A DNA stretch of 64,000 nt from Thermonema lapsum (GCF_011761635.1 NZ_JAASRN010000001.1:1137846-1201845); one strand, 5' to 3'; positions 36,125 to 45,746 are shown, numbered from the stretch's first letter. The notes: generated by a model from the sequence alone, not told the origin. Numbers and translations are program-made.

Positions 36125-37504
36125 TCACATATTATTTGCTTTTTTCTCCCGGGATTCCAGCAAGAGAAAGAAACGCGCACATAAAAAAACTGCTGCCAAG
36201 GTAAGTCCTATCAACAATCCTATCCAAACGCCCCAAGCCCCCATTTGCTTGTAAATGCCCAAATAGTAAGCTACTGGCAATGCCACTCCCCAATAAGCCA
36301 CTAAAGTGGCTACCGTAGGATAGAGCACGTCTTGCAAGCCCCGTAAGATGCCTAAACTTACCGCCTGAATACCATCGGAAAGCTGAAAGAAAGCAGCAAT
36401 CAATAGCAGCTCTACGGCTACTGCTAATACGTCTTTTTCATGGGTATAAAGGGAAGCCAAGAAATGGGGAAACAACCAAAAAAGCAGCCCGCCGGCAGCC
36501 ATCACGAACATAGCAGCCAAAAGAGCTGCCGTGCCGGCACGTGCCACACGCGACCAACGCCCCTTACCCAAAGCGTTGCCCACCCGTATGGCACCCGCTG
36601 CCGCTATACCTGTAGATATCATATAGGTGACACTTGCCATATTCAGCGCTATCTGGTGCGCTGCCAACGCTACATCACTCACCCACCCTATCATGATGGC
36701 TGCCAAAGCAAAAGTTGCCACTTCAAAAAAATGCTGCAGACCGGTGCCTATCCCTTTGGTGATGATGCGCATGCAAGCTTTGCGACAAGCTTGTATAGAT
36801 ACCTGGCACTGCTTAAGAAAATCGAAAGTAGGCAAGCGAAGCAGAAAGAAAAAGAGGATGAAAGTCATCACCCAGCGCACTCCCCAAGTAGCCCAAGCAG
36901 CACCGGCAAGCCCCAAAGCAGGTAAGCCCCAATGCCCGAATATCAGCAAATAGTTCAGGAAGATATTGAGCAAGAGTCCCACCAAAGTAGCATGCATCGA
37001 CAAATGAGGCATCGCCATGCCGTCGGTAAAGTGACGCAAACATAAGAACCAATACATAGGAAAGAGCGAGCTCAGCAAAATGGTCATGTATTCGCGCGAC
37101 AAAGCAGTAACCTCCGGTGACTGCCCCAAGTGCTCGAATTGCCAAATGACACCCCCCATAACCATACCCAAAAAAAGTGCACAGGCAGTAGCCGCCCAAA
37201 AGCCCCCAATCAACAAAGCTTTTAAAGTTTGCGGCTGCCGCCGTGCCTGCCCCTCTGCTATCATAGGCGACAAGATGTTAAGCAAGCCAATACCCAAAAT
37301 GGCGATTAAAAAAAAGACGGCATTGCTTACACCCGCTGCCGCCAATGCCTCTTTGCCTACACGTCCAATCATAGCTGTATCGACCACCCCCATCAATACA
37401 ATGCCCAACTGCCCTACAATAATAGGGATGCTCAAGCGCACAGTAGCCCAAAAATCAAAATAAAGTATATACTGGCTACGTTTTTTATTTTTATTCATTC
37501 TCAT
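36125..37504 (-). CDS. MATE-family multidrug/toxin efflux transporter (NorM-like)
   Basis: A 459-residue membrane protein with about twelve membrane segments. Typical MATE signatures appear in both halves: LSIPIIVGQLGIVLMGVVDTAMIGRVG near the N-terminus, NIFLNYLLIFGHWGLPALGLAGAAWAT before the midpoint, and SVTYMISTGIAAAGAIRVGNALGKGR in the second half. It probably exports cationic compounds in exchange for Na+ or H+. It lies just upstream of the SiaC-like gene but any link is doubtful. Confidence 0.9.
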   Translation of the reverse strand: MRMNKNKKRSQYILYFDFWATVRLSIPIIVGQLGIVLMGVVDTAMIGRVGKEALAAAGVSNAVFFLIAILGIGLLNILSPMIAEGQARRQPQTLKALLIGGFWAATACALFLGMVMGGVIWQFEHLGQSPEVTALSREYMTILLSSLFPMYWFLCLRHFTDGMAMPHLSMHATLVGLLLNIFLNYLLIFGHWGLPALGLAGAAWATWGVRWVMTFILFFFLLRLPTFDFLKQCQVSIQACRKACMRIITKGIGTGLQHFFEVATFALAAIMIGWVSDVALAAHQIALNMASVTYMISTGIAAAGAIRVGNALGKGRWSRVARAGTAALLAAMFVMAAGGLLFWLFPHFLASLYTHEKDVLAVAVELLLIAAFFQLSDGIQAVSLGILRGLQDVLYPTVATLVAYWGVALPVAYYLGIYKQMGAWGVWIGLLIGLTLAAVFLCARFFLLLESREKKANNM

Positions 37505-37697
37505 GAATTAATGCTTACAATTTATGGCTCGCAAGTTAGTGGTAAAATTCCTTTATTAACTTATCTGCTGCTCTTTTATTCCAGTACTAACAAAATAACG
37601 TTAACATAAAGACGAAAGCCGCAGCAAACAAAAACTTTGACAGAGCACATTTATTTTTTTATGATTGTAAAAAGATTCTTCAATTTGTTTTTGACTT

Positions 37698-38540
37698 ATG
37701 ACTCCTCAACTGAAAACCATAGAATCCATATCACTCGCTGAGCTTACTAATTTGCTACCGGGCATACAAAAGGAGGGGTTGCTACTGCCAGAAGGTCCTT
37801 TTTCTTTGATTACAGCCCAAAACCCGGAAGGTAAGTCTTTAGCTTTCAGTTTGATAAATCACTTGCCTACACAACGCAAAAGCCGCATCTTACGACTACA
37901 TGCCTCTGAACAATATTATTCGCTGCTGCCTGTGCTCATAGAACAGAGCGAGCAACTGGCAAGACAGCACAAAAGTGAGCATCTCTTGTTTTTACTTTCC
38001 GACGCTTTGCCGGAGTTCTCCCTCATCAAGCAAGCCTTACTCAATCGATTGTGGAGCCTTCCCACACGCGCTTTGAGCTGGGGCATTATGTCCAAACAAA
38101 GACTACTGCAAAGCCCTTGGATGCAGGTAAAAGAAAGCAGCGAAGCACCTCTACAGCTGCAATTATGGAAAGAGTTGCCTTCTGACATTCGAGATAAAAT
38201 CTCTACTCTTAGCAGCAAAATTTTGTCATTGGTGCCTCCACTACCCATAGATGCAGACCACAGCTTTGCCATTTATCGGCAGGATGTCCCCTTTGGATGG
38301 TGCTTAACCCAGCGCCTTTGCAATGATACACTCTTGATTGTATCGCTTCATGTAAAGCAAGCACATCCTTTTCTGTTCTCCCTTTTGGCAGAACATCTAC
38401 ACCAAAGTGATGACATAAAGGAAATCGCTTATTACTATCCACTATCGGATAACCGGAGGAGTCGTTTTTTCGAAAAAAGACTGCGCCCCATTTCCCGAGA
38501 AGCACACCGCCTTTATCTAACTACCAAAACACTGCATTGA
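37698..38540 (+). CDS. Hypothetical protein, possibly GNAT-like
   Basis: A 280-residue soluble protein without signal peptide or membrane segment. It is leucine-rich with two halves of similar size; the second contains FAIYRQDVPFGWCLTQRLCNDTLLIVSLHV and a C-terminal FFEKRLRPISREAHRLYL, which weakly recall the strand-helix layout of GNAT acetyltransferases, but no acetyl-CoA loop (RGxGxA) can be seen. It is a single gene between divergent and convergent neighbours, with A+T-rich flanks; 38541-38826 after it holds nothing I can support. Confidence 0.55.
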   Translation: MTPQLKTIESISLAELTNLLPGIQKEGLLLPEGPFSLITAQNPEGKSLAFSLINHLPTQRKSRILRLHASEQYYSLLPVLIEQSEQLARQHKSEHLLFLLSDALPEFSLIKQALLNRLWSLPTRALSWGIMSKQRLLQSPWMQVKESSEAPLQLQLWKELPSDIRDKISTLSSKILSLVPPLPIDADHSFAIYRQDVPFGWCLTQRLCNDTLLIVSLHVKQAHPFLFSLLAEHLHQSDDIKEIAYYYPLSDNRRSRFFEKRLRPISREAHRLYLTTKTLH

Positions 38541-38826
38541 AGCCGCACTTCCGAAACAACTCAAATTTCTGAAAATGGAATTAGCAACTAGATATATCCG
38601 TTTCTTTTCGTAATAAAGTTGTTGCAAAAAGCAGATTCTTTTTCAATGAGTTACAATTGAAATATTTATCAAATCAAATATTATTTCGCAACCAATCTAA
38701 TACTTCACAGGCGAGGCAATACTGCCATTTCCTTGAAAGAAAGGCTCCGCTTTGAATATAATATCTTCATGGCATTTTCCCTACGTAAAAGAACTAAACT
38801 CTTCGAGAAACATGGCAAATGCATGC

Positions 38827-40950
38827 TCACTCCTTTTTTAATGCATATTTACCCTGCCATTTGACTTGCAAGCCTATTACCAACACATCATCTATTTGAC
38901 TTTCATTGCCCCGCCAATCCTCAAATTCTTTATGCAAAAACAAATGTTGCGACTTAGCACTGACAAATTCGGTATAGCAACGTAAAATAGTCTCTCGGAA
39001 ACGATTCAGCATGTATTTCCTGCGGCGAGGACCTCCAAACTGGTCAACAAAACCATCTGAAAACAGAAAACACTCTACATGCTCATAACGGCTGATGTCT
39101 ATGAGGTGGTTGGTAAAATAGCGGTCTACGCCTCGACGAATTCCTCCCACAGGCATGTTATCTGCTTTTACTTCAAAAAGTTCGCCATCGGCTACATACC
39201 ATAAAGGATTATAAGCCCCGGCAAACTCAATCACTTGCAGGTCTTTGTGGAAGGAACAAAGAGCCAGGTCCATGCCATCGCTGCCAGTTCCTTCTTCTTG
39301 CTTTAAAGCAGTACGTATTTCTTTGTGCAGCTCACGCAAGATTTCGGAAGGACGCGTAATACCCCGCTCGTACACAATCTCATTGAGCAAAGTATTACCA
39401 ATAAGGCTCATGAAAGCTCCGGGTACCCCATGCCCCGTGCAATCTACGGCTGCCACCAACACTTTGTCTTCGGTTTCAGCAAACCAGTAGAAGTCACCAG
39501 AAACAATATCGCGCGGCTGGAAGAAGATAAAAGCATCATGGAAGCATTTGAAGATAGCTTCTTTATGGGGCAAGATGGCATCTTGTATGCGTTTGGCATA
39601 GCGTATGCTGTCGGTCAGGCGGCGGTTGGTTAGCTCCAGCGCCTGCGTGCGTTCTTCTACCAGCTCTTCCAAGCGAAGGTTTTGCTCTTGTATTAAGCGA
39701 GCCTTCTCTTCTTCTGCTCTACGTGCCTGTTTCTCTTTCTCTACTACCTCGCGCCGCAGCAAGTCTATGCGATAAGCCAAACCCAATGCCAGCAGTATCA
39801 CTTCCAATGCCGAGCCTATTTGTATGCTATAAAAGGTGATGAAATTGGTGGGCAACCAGCCAAAAGCACGCAGCAAGGTCATCAACGCCCCTAACAGGTA
39901 AAAGCCCCATGCCAATAAGAAAAAGTGAGCCACTGCCACCCCTCGTTGCAAGGCATATGTACCCACCCCAATCAAGACTAAAACCATGAGAATGCTACTT
40001 GCCGCATTGACTCTATTGGAAAGCGTATGTGGTAGCAACCAAGCCAGACAGAACTCTAAAGCTGCCACAGCCAGCAAAAACCAAAATAGCTTTTTTAGAT
40101 GCTCTGAGAGCTGCTCTACACCCAAAAAGCGATAAGCAAAGGCAGTGCCCGCACCAGCTAAAACAGCAATAGAAGCAGGAAATAAACGGTGATTGAGCCA
40201 AGGGAATTCTCCCCAAAAATATTGATAAGCAAAGCCCGTGTACTCTGCTTGGAAAAACATAAGGGCAAAAATGTTGAACACATACAGCAGATACACCTTG
40301 TCTTTCAAAAAGAAGAAAATAAACAGGTTATATAACAGCATCACCAGCATGATGCCATAATAAATTCCGAAACCGAGCTGACTGTCCGATACATAGTCGC
40401 GAAAAGCATCCGGCTGCCACAAACGCAAAGAGACGCTCATGGTGCCTTCCGTGCGAAAGCTCAGGTATAAGATTTTTCTTTCAGAAGGTGCCAGCTGCAA
40501 GTGAAAGACGGGGTGCCGGAAATCAACTTCTGTCAAGTGCTTTGGCAGCATATCCCCCCCCAAACGCTCTGTAATATTGCCTGTTTCATCAATTTCATAG
40601 AGTGCAACCGTGTCAATTAAAGGATAAGCCTGCTCGAGATAGTACTTTTGGCTTTCGTTGGTAGTATTTTCAATAGACAGCCGCAACCAATAGCGCGAGG
40701 CAGTATAACCTGCGTTGAAGTTTTTGCTGCCTATCGGGCGAAACTTGTCCGCATATGCCGGCGACGCCACTTGCCGTATGCTCAAAGCAGCCGTCGGGTC
40801 TTCTAAGTAAAAAGCGTATTCGGTCAGACTCACTGAAAGCTGCTCCTTTCCCACAGGCACAACCCTCCATTGAGTTGGCTGTGCTTGTACGCAAGCATAG
40901 CTAAGTAAAAAGAAAAACGGACAAAATACACTGAATAAAGCAAATCTCAT
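38827..40950 (-). CDS. 7TM-DISM receptor with SpoIIE/PP2C phosphatase output
   Basis: A 707-residue signalling protein. A signal peptide (ends VQAQ) leads into an extracellular 7TMR-DISMED2 sensor domain (about 30-180, with ASRYWLRLSIENTT). Seven membrane segments follow (about 190-400), then a coiled coil rich in E, K and R, then a SpoIIE-type PP2C phosphatase (about 460-690) with PRDIVSGDFYW, AVDCTGHGVPGAFMS, LFSDGFVDQFGG and NESQIDDVLVIG, whose aspartates bind metal. It should sense an outside signal and dephosphorylate a partner, possibly the SiaC- or STAS-like protein encoded nearby. The 250-base gap upstream shows no clear promoter. Confidence 0.9.
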   Translation of the reverse strand: MRFALFSVFCPFFFLLSYACVQAQPTQWRVVPVGKEQLSVSLTEYAFYLEDPTAALSIRQVASPAYADKFRPIGSKNFNAGYTASRYWLRLSIENTTNESQKYYLEQAYPLIDTVALYEIDETGNITERLGGDMLPKHLTEVDFRHPVFHLQLAPSERKILYLSFRTEGTMSVSLRLWQPDAFRDYVSDSQLGFGIYYGIMLVMLLYNLFIFFFLKDKVYLLYVFNIFALMFFQAEYTGFAYQYFWGEFPWLNHRLFPASIAVLAGAGTAFAYRFLGVEQLSEHLKKLFWFLLAVAALEFCLAWLLPHTLSNRVNAASSILMVLVLIGVGTYALQRGVAVAHFFLLAWGFYLLGALMTLLRAFGWLPTNFITFYSIQIGSALEVILLALGLAYRIDLLRREVVEKEKQARRAEEEKARLIQEQNLRLEELVEERTQALELTNRRLTDSIRYAKRIQDAILPHKEAIFKCFHDAFIFFQPRDIVSGDFYWFAETEDKVLVAAVDCTGHGVPGAFMSLIGNTLLNEIVYERGITRPSEILRELHKEIRTALKQEEGTGSDGMDLALCSFHKDLQVIEFAGAYNPLWYVADGELFEVKADNMPVGGIRRGVDRYFTNHLIDISRYEHVECFLFSDGFVDQFGGPRRRKYMLNRFRETILRCYTEFVSAKSQHLFLHKEFEDWRGNESQIDDVLVIGLQVKWQGKYALKKE

Positions 40951-41200
40951 AAAGTAATGAAGATTGTTTGGTTTTACATGAACATCTAAGATTACATTTT
41001 ATGAAGCATACGGTTGCGCCAGCACTTATTGCTCTACATTTAATCCCAATAGCTTATCACCGAAAAGAATGAAAAGAGAAAAAATAGACAAAAGCAGCCT
41101 TTTTTTACATGCATAAGCCTATATACATTTAGAACGATACTTTTAATTTCTATACAAAGTAATCACTAAATATGACTCATGCAAGTAAATGAAACCAAAA

Positions 41201-41494
41201 TCAAAAAGTAGATGTCTGTTCTATTTCAAAATGGATTAACTCAAGAAGCAAATCGGTGAGTTCTACAGGCATTGAAGGCTTGTAGCCTACATACTGACAC
41301 TGTAAGACCTCCAATGTGTCAGCATAAAAAGTAAGTTTTGCAAAGCGTGTATTACGCACCGTGTCGTTGAGCACAATATGAAAAATACTTCTACCTGCGG
41401 CATCCACATAATTGCAGTATATCTGCCAACTCAGCTGTTTGCGAATACTACACAGTTTAATGAGCAGGTGAATGATGACTTCAGGAAGCACCAT
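41201..41494 (-). CDS. Small hypothetical protein
   Basis: A 97-residue protein starting MVLPEVIIHLLIKL, with alternating strands such as CNYVDAAGRSIFHIVLND and AKLTFYADTLEVLQCQYVGYKP and an acidic helical end. The family is not recognised. The frame extends to 41536. It lies 100 bp after a STAS-like gene on the same strand, between it and the 7TM-SpoIIE gene, and may belong to the same signalling set. Confidence 0.5.
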   Translation of the reverse strand: MVLPEVIIHLLIKLCSIRKQLSWQIYCNYVDAAGRSIFHIVLNDTVRNTRFAKLTFYADTLEVLQCQYVGYKPSMPVELTDLLLELIHFEIEQTSTF

Positions 41495-41593
41495 GAGCTT
41501 TAAGCGCTTGTTGCTGATTGGCTTTAAGCTAAGCAAAAATGCCCAGTTTTACAACTGGGCATAAGCAAGAAATGCCAAAGTTTCATCATGGTT

Positions 41594-41998
41594 TTAAAGC
41601 ACTTTTTTCACTAATTGCCAGGCTTCTTGGCAAGAACATACATAATACACGGGCACCTCTTCTTCCACTTCCTGCAGCACCTCTTCAAGCCACACGCGTA
41701 CGAAAGGATTTTCTGGTAGCACAAATATCAACCCATTTACTGGCGGACAATGCTCTACTCTACAACTTAGAGTTTTTCCCAACAACTGAAAAGAGCTCCA
41801 ATCAAGCAAGGACAAACGAGAAAAGTCAAATATCCACCATGGCTTAGGTGCTTGCTGCTCCTCTTCTTTCATAAAACATTGCAAGGCATCGGCAAGCATA
41901 CTTTCTTCCGGAAAGCCAGAAAGCGTCAATGTCCGGCAGTGTTCTTCTTCTCGAACACTACTATGGTGCAAAAGCAGGCATTCGTAAACAGAAAGCAT
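41594..41998 (-). CDS. STAS-like (anti-anti-sigma fold) protein, tentative
   Basis: A 134-residue protein. The central stretch PKPWWIFDFSRLSLLDWSSFQLLGKTL follows the pattern of a STAS strand-loop-helix (hydrophobic strand, D-x-S, then D-x-S/S-G-helix), where a serine is phosphorylated in partner-switching proteins. The remaining strands (GLIFVLPENPFVRVWLEEVL, VPVYYVCSCQEAWQLV) also fit. The assignment rests on pattern only. It is near a SpoIIE phosphatase gene, the usual enzyme acting on such proteins. The start at 41998 avoids an unlikely cysteine-rich leader. Confidence 0.5.
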   Translation of the reverse strand: MLSVYECLLLHHSSVREEEHCRTLTLSGFPEESMLADALQCFMKEEEQQAPKPWWIFDFSRLSLLDWSSFQLLGKTLSCRVEHCPPVNGLIFVLPENPFVRVWLEEVLQEVEEEVPVYYVCSCQEAWQLVKKVL

Positions 41999-42120
41999 TG
42001 GGCAGCATTGTTTGTAATGGAAGCAATTTAAAAAAAATACAATCACCAAAAAAATATTTCACAGAAAATAAAAATAGCAATATTTCGTTTTTCAGCTAAG
42101 ACAAAACCAAATACATGCTC

Positions 42121-43452
42121 ATGAAAAAAATAGTTACGCTGCTGTTCACAGTTTGCACAGCAGGTAGTGTCTTTTCGCAAGACCTTGCCTCCTTCTATGA
42201 TTTGCAACAGGCAGTATCTGCCTCACGGCTGCGGCAAAATGTGGAACAGTTGGTTGCCTTCGGCACCCGCCACACGCTTAGCGACACGCTATCTGACCAA
42301 CGTGGCATAGGCGCTGCCCGACGATGGGCTGCCCGCCAATTTAAAAGCTATTCACCCCGTCTACGCATAGAGTTCGACGCCTTCACGGTAGCGCCAGATG
42401 GCAGGCGCATCCCCCATCCAGTAGAGATGAAAAATGTGATGGCATGGCTGCCGGGCACCAACCCCAACGACCGCCGTGTAATTCTTATCACTGCCCATTT
42501 GGATTCTCGTGCCTCTGATGTCATGGATGCGCGCATCGATGCCCCGGGCGCCAATGATGACGGCTCAGGCTGTGCGCTGGTCTTGGAAGCGGCTCGGGTG
42601 CTCTCGCAATACGAGTTTCCATGCACTCTATTGTTTGTACTGTTTTCCGGAGAGGAGCAAGGACTCTACGGCTCCCGCCACCTGGCACAACGAGCCAAAC
42701 AAGAAAACTGGGAGGTTGTGGCTGTGCTCAACAACGATATTGTGGGCAACAGCTATTCTTCGGAGCTGGGCATCCGTCAAAACGAGCGAGTACGGGTCTT
42801 TAGCGAAGGCATTCCTGTCGCCGCCAGCGAAGACGAAGTACGCTTGCTGCGTCTGCTGGGATATGAAAACGAAAGCCCCAGCCGGCAGTTGGCACGCTAT
42901 ATGGCAAATATAGCCCACGAACATATCCCTCATCTCGAGGTGCGTTTGGTTTACCGCAAAGACCGCTTCCTGCGCGGAGGCGACCATACCCCTTTCAATG
43001 AGGCAGGTTTTACGGCTATTAGGGTATGTGAAGAAAACGAGGATTTCAGGCATCAGCATCAAAACGTACGCACCGAAAAGGGCATACACTATGGCGACCT
43101 GCCCGAATTCATGGATTTTGAGTATTTGCGTAAAAATACTGTACTGAACGTGCTTACGGCAGCTTCTTTGGCTTGGGCACCTGCCCCACCCCAAAAAGTA
43201 GGCATACAGGTAAAAGAGCTGAGCAATGATACCGTATTGCAATGGCAAGCCCCCGCCACAGGTCCAAAGCCTTCGGCTTACCGGGTATTGATTCGCTCCA
43301 CCGAATCTCCTCAGTGGGAAGTAAGCATTCAAACAAACGAAACCTCTATACGCCTGCCCTACTCCAAAGATCACTATCTCTTTGCTGTGCAGTCGCTAAG
43401 TAAAGAAGGGTTTGGGAGCCTACCGATTGTTCCTCTTCCTATAAGGGAATAG
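42121..43452 (+). CDS. Secreted M28 zinc aminopeptidase with C-terminal FN3-like domain
   Basis: A 443-residue exported peptidase with signal peptide ending VFSQ. M28 zinc ligands are seen as ITAHLDSRAS, APGANDDGSGCALVLEAARVL, FSGEEQGLYGSRHLA (catalytic and ligand glutamates), NNDIVGN and FRHQHQN. The last 90 residues (VLQWQAPATGPKPSAYRVLIRSTE onward) look like one fibronectin type III domain. It probably cleaves amino-terminal residues from peptides in the periplasm or outside. An ATG two codons earlier is an equal candidate. Confidence 0.87.
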   Translation: MKKIVTLLFTVCTAGSVFSQDLASFYDLQQAVSASRLRQNVEQLVAFGTRHTLSDTLSDQRGIGAARRWAARQFKSYSPRLRIEFDAFTVAPDGRRIPHPVEMKNVMAWLPGTNPNDRRVILITAHLDSRASDVMDARIDAPGANDDGSGCALVLEAARVLSQYEFPCTLLFVLFSGEEQGLYGSRHLAQRAKQENWEVVAVLNNDIVGNSYSSELGIRQNERVRVFSEGIPVAASEDEVRLLRLLGYENESPSRQLARYMANIAHEHIPHLEVRLVYRKDRFLRGGDHTPFNEAGFTAIRVCEENEDFRHQHQNVRTEKGIHYGDLPEFMDFEYLRKNTVLNVLTAASLAWAPAPPQKVGIQVKELSNDTVLQWQAPATGPKPSAYRVLIRSTESPQWEVSIQTNETSIRLPYSKDHYLFAVQSLSKEGFGSLPIVPLPIRE

Positions 43453-43458
43453 GCTGTT

Positions 43459-43998
43459 TTAGGCTTTCAAAATATACAAATCATTCAAGCAGCGCCCCTG
43501 CTCCTCGTAGTCAAGCCCATAGCCCACTACAAAGTGGTTGGGTATTTCAAATCCCACGTAGTGCAGCTCTACCGCTTGCTTCAAGGCTTCCGGCTTAAAC
43601 AGCAAAGTGGCTACCTTTAAGGAAGCGGGGGCTTTTTGGTAAAGCTTGCCCATCAAATAATGGATGGTGGTTCCGGTATCTACGATGTCTTCTACAAGCA
43701 AAACATGTTTACCTGAAAGATTTACAGTGGCTGCCAGCTGCTCGCGTACCAAACCACTGCTCATAATGCCTTCGTAGGATTGCACTTTGATAAAAGCTAT
43801 TTCGGTGGCATCGTCTAAATAACGGGCTAAGTCGGCAGCGAAACGAAAGGCTCCGCTAAGCACACAGAGCAAAACCAATGGTTTGCCCGCATAGTCTTTT
43901 TTAATTTGTTCTGCCAGTTCTTTTACTTTATCCTGAATCGTAGTTGCATCTAAAAAAAGCTCGAAATAACGATTATGTAATTGTATTTCTTTTTTCAT
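43459..43998 (-). CDS. hpt: Hypoxanthine phosphoribosyltransferase
   Basis: A 179-residue type I PRTase. The PRPP-binding motif is VLLVEDIVDTGTTI; CVLSGAFRFAADLAR forms the loop near the N-terminus, and QSYEGIMSSG is the flexible catalytic loop. It salvages hypoxanthine and guanine to IMP and GMP. The ATG at 43998 is used in place of a TTG four codons upstream. It is convergent with the M28 gene, with six bases between the stops. Confidence 0.93.
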   Translation of the reverse strand: MKKEIQLHNRYFELFLDATTIQDKVKELAEQIKKDYAGKPLVLLCVLSGAFRFAADLARYLDDATEIAFIKVQSYEGIMSSGLVREQLAATVNLSGKHVLLVEDIVDTGTTIHYLMGKLYQKAPASLKVATLLFKPEALKQAVELHYVGFEIPNHFVVGYGLDYEEQGRCLNDLYILKA

Positions 43999-44080
43999 AA
44001 CATCCGGCAACTTTTACTTCAAAATGATTCTGCAATAATACGATACTGCGGGGTAGTGTTCCAAACACTAGTACGAAAAA

Positions 44081-44111
44081 GCAAAAAGCCCCCTCCGGAA
44101 ATAGAAGGGGC
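44081..44111 (-). terminator. Terminator after the membrane protein gene
   Basis: On the minus strand GCCCCTTC...AGGGGGC forms a hairpin with one extra G, followed by TTTTTGCTTTTT; it lies about 75 bases after the stop of the 44187-45437 gene. Confidence 0.65.
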
Positions 44112-44186
44112 AGCATCAATCCAAACTACTTTTGCCTGTTGGGAGTGCTTTATGAAGAAATTAGAATTAGCGAAATTGCCGCTGAT

Positions 44187-45437
44187 TTAGTCACCAATTC
44201 CAATACCTGCTACTTTTTTCTTAGGGCGCTCGACGTGCCACAAAGGTGCTACATCCAAGCTGAGCTTAGCATCTACATTTGCCAACACCACCCCAAAACT
44301 CAAAGACAAGCCAAGTAGTCCTAAATGTTGGTAAGAATAGCCTATAAAGGCTACTACTGCCAATACACACAAAGCCGTAATGACAAAACGCAGTGCATAG
44401 GTAAGCAGGCGATGCAAAACAGGACGTGCCACCAGATAGTGGGTATATTGCTGCTGCACCCAGCGGTAAAAAGCTATGATGTGGGTAGTAATAAAGCTTA
44501 CGATAAGAGCTGCCAATAATGCAACTTGCAGGTCTTCCTTATAGTAGATATTCAGATGGCTCACCCAGTAGTCGGGCAAAGTATAATGACTGACAAATAA
44601 CAACCAAGCCCCCATCAGAAGAGCGCTTGCCAATTTCACACGCCAGTAATCACGCCCACGATAACGACGATATACTTTCATCACCGAAGAAATCAACAAA
44701 ATACCACTAAAAAGCAGGGCTACGCCTACAATAGCCAAAGATTTGTAGGTTTCGCTTTCTTTCGAGGCAAAAGGCAGGTCCAGTTGAGCACTCACCAACA
44801 GCAACGCGGAGAAGCAACTCACCAACAAGGCATCGAAGCGCTCCACACTCATCATCGATACATCGAAGGTTTCGTTGACGGCTTCGCGCCGGGTGCTATA
44901 TTGCCATAACTTGCGGCTAAGCACAGGCAAGCCCGCCCCTAAGACATAAGTGCTCAGCTTTACAACCAATACAGCAACGTTATCTACGGCTTCCGGCGCT
45001 CTAAGCAAAAGGGCAAAGGGAAAGAGCAAACCCAACACCAGCAAACGCATGATGCTCAGGGGGCTGTTGAGTAACAACAGAGCCTTTGCCAACTCACTGC
45101 GCAAGCTGTGTTGGTTGCCCTCTTCATAAAGCCAATGCTCTGCTATTTCTAAAATTAAGGTAGCTACAAACGCAACCCAAAAGAAATGGGTAAATGCCTC
45201 CGGCTCCACATCATACGCTTGGGCTACAAAACTGAGTACAAACACCGAAAAGCCCAAGGTGAGCAATAGTTTGTACTCATTCTGCAGGAAGAGGTTTAGG
45301 CGGCTATACCACACTCGCTGCCATTGATGCCGCAAGTTGCGTGCTTGGTAGCGCACCCACGTCACTACCATACGCCACAAAATCCACAAAGCTGCTCCTA
45401 TTCCCCACCAAGACAAGTATATCAAAAGGTTTTCCAT
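44187..45437 (-). CDS. Polytopic membrane protein, function unknown
   Basis: A 416-residue protein with about ten hydrophobic segments and no signal peptide. I do not recognise the family firmly. The second half runs VLGAGLPVLSRKLWQYSTRR, then RFDALLVSCFSALLLVS, and near the end GLLGLSLSFGVVLANVDAKLSLDVAP; their spacing loosely recalls membrane-bound pyrophosphatases, but every acidic catalytic motif of that family is absent. A -7-like TATATTTG on the minus strand at 45465-45472 places the transcript start below the alternative start at 45491, supporting the ATG at 45437. The 45473-45710 stretch is A+T-rich and shows nothing else. Confidence 0.6.
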   Translation of the reverse strand: MENLLIYLSWWGIGAALWILWRMVVTWVRYQARNLRHQWQRVWYSRLNLFLQNEYKLLLTLGFSVFVLSFVAQAYDVEPEAFTHFFWVAFVATLILEIAEHWLYEEGNQHSLRSELAKALLLLNSPLSIMRLLVLGLLFPFALLLRAPEAVDNVAVLVVKLSTYVLGAGLPVLSRKLWQYSTRREAVNETFDVSMMSVERFDALLVSCFSALLLVSAQLDLPFASKESETYKSLAIVGVALLFSGILLISSVMKVYRRYRGRDYWRVKLASALLMGAWLLFVSHYTLPDYWVSHLNIYYKEDLQVALLAALIVSFITTHIIAFYRWVQQQYTHYLVARPVLHRLLTYALRFVITALCVLAVVAFIGYSYQHLGLLGLSLSFGVVLANVDAKLSLDVAPLWHVERPKKKVAGIGIGD

Positions 45438-45710
45438 ATATGTAAAGTTAGGTTTACTGCTGTGCAAATATAGTACTTTTCTAAAACTCAATACTCAAAA
45501 ATTCATCACAATACTTTGATTTACAATTTTTTACAAAAACATCAACCTTAGCATATTTCACTTTTCAAATTTTAAAACAAACAAAGTTTTGTCAAACATC
45601 TTTATGTACTACTTTTTTTTGCCAATCGCCTCATTTTCCAAGGCTGCCCTCATGTTGTTAAGCAAAAAAAGGACCAATTGCGGGGGCTTGTGCTTTGCAA
45701 ATGAGGCAAT

Positions 45711-45746
45711 AAAAAAAGACATTGGGGCACATACTCCTCCAATGTC
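45711..45746 (-). terminator. Terminator after dtd
   Basis: GACATTGG (45718-45725) pairs with CCAATGTC (45739-45746); on the minus strand seven T residues follow. Confidence 0.85.

Noticed and set aside
38541-38826. Possible small gene in the 286-base gap before the 7TM-SpoIIE stop
   Set aside because: A+T-rich with only short frames; no coding or RNA feature could be supported.
41001-41072. 23-codon frame in the gap upstream of the 7TM-SpoIIE gene
   Set aside because: No promoter, ribosome-binding site or repeat structure, unlike the micropeptide at 34237.
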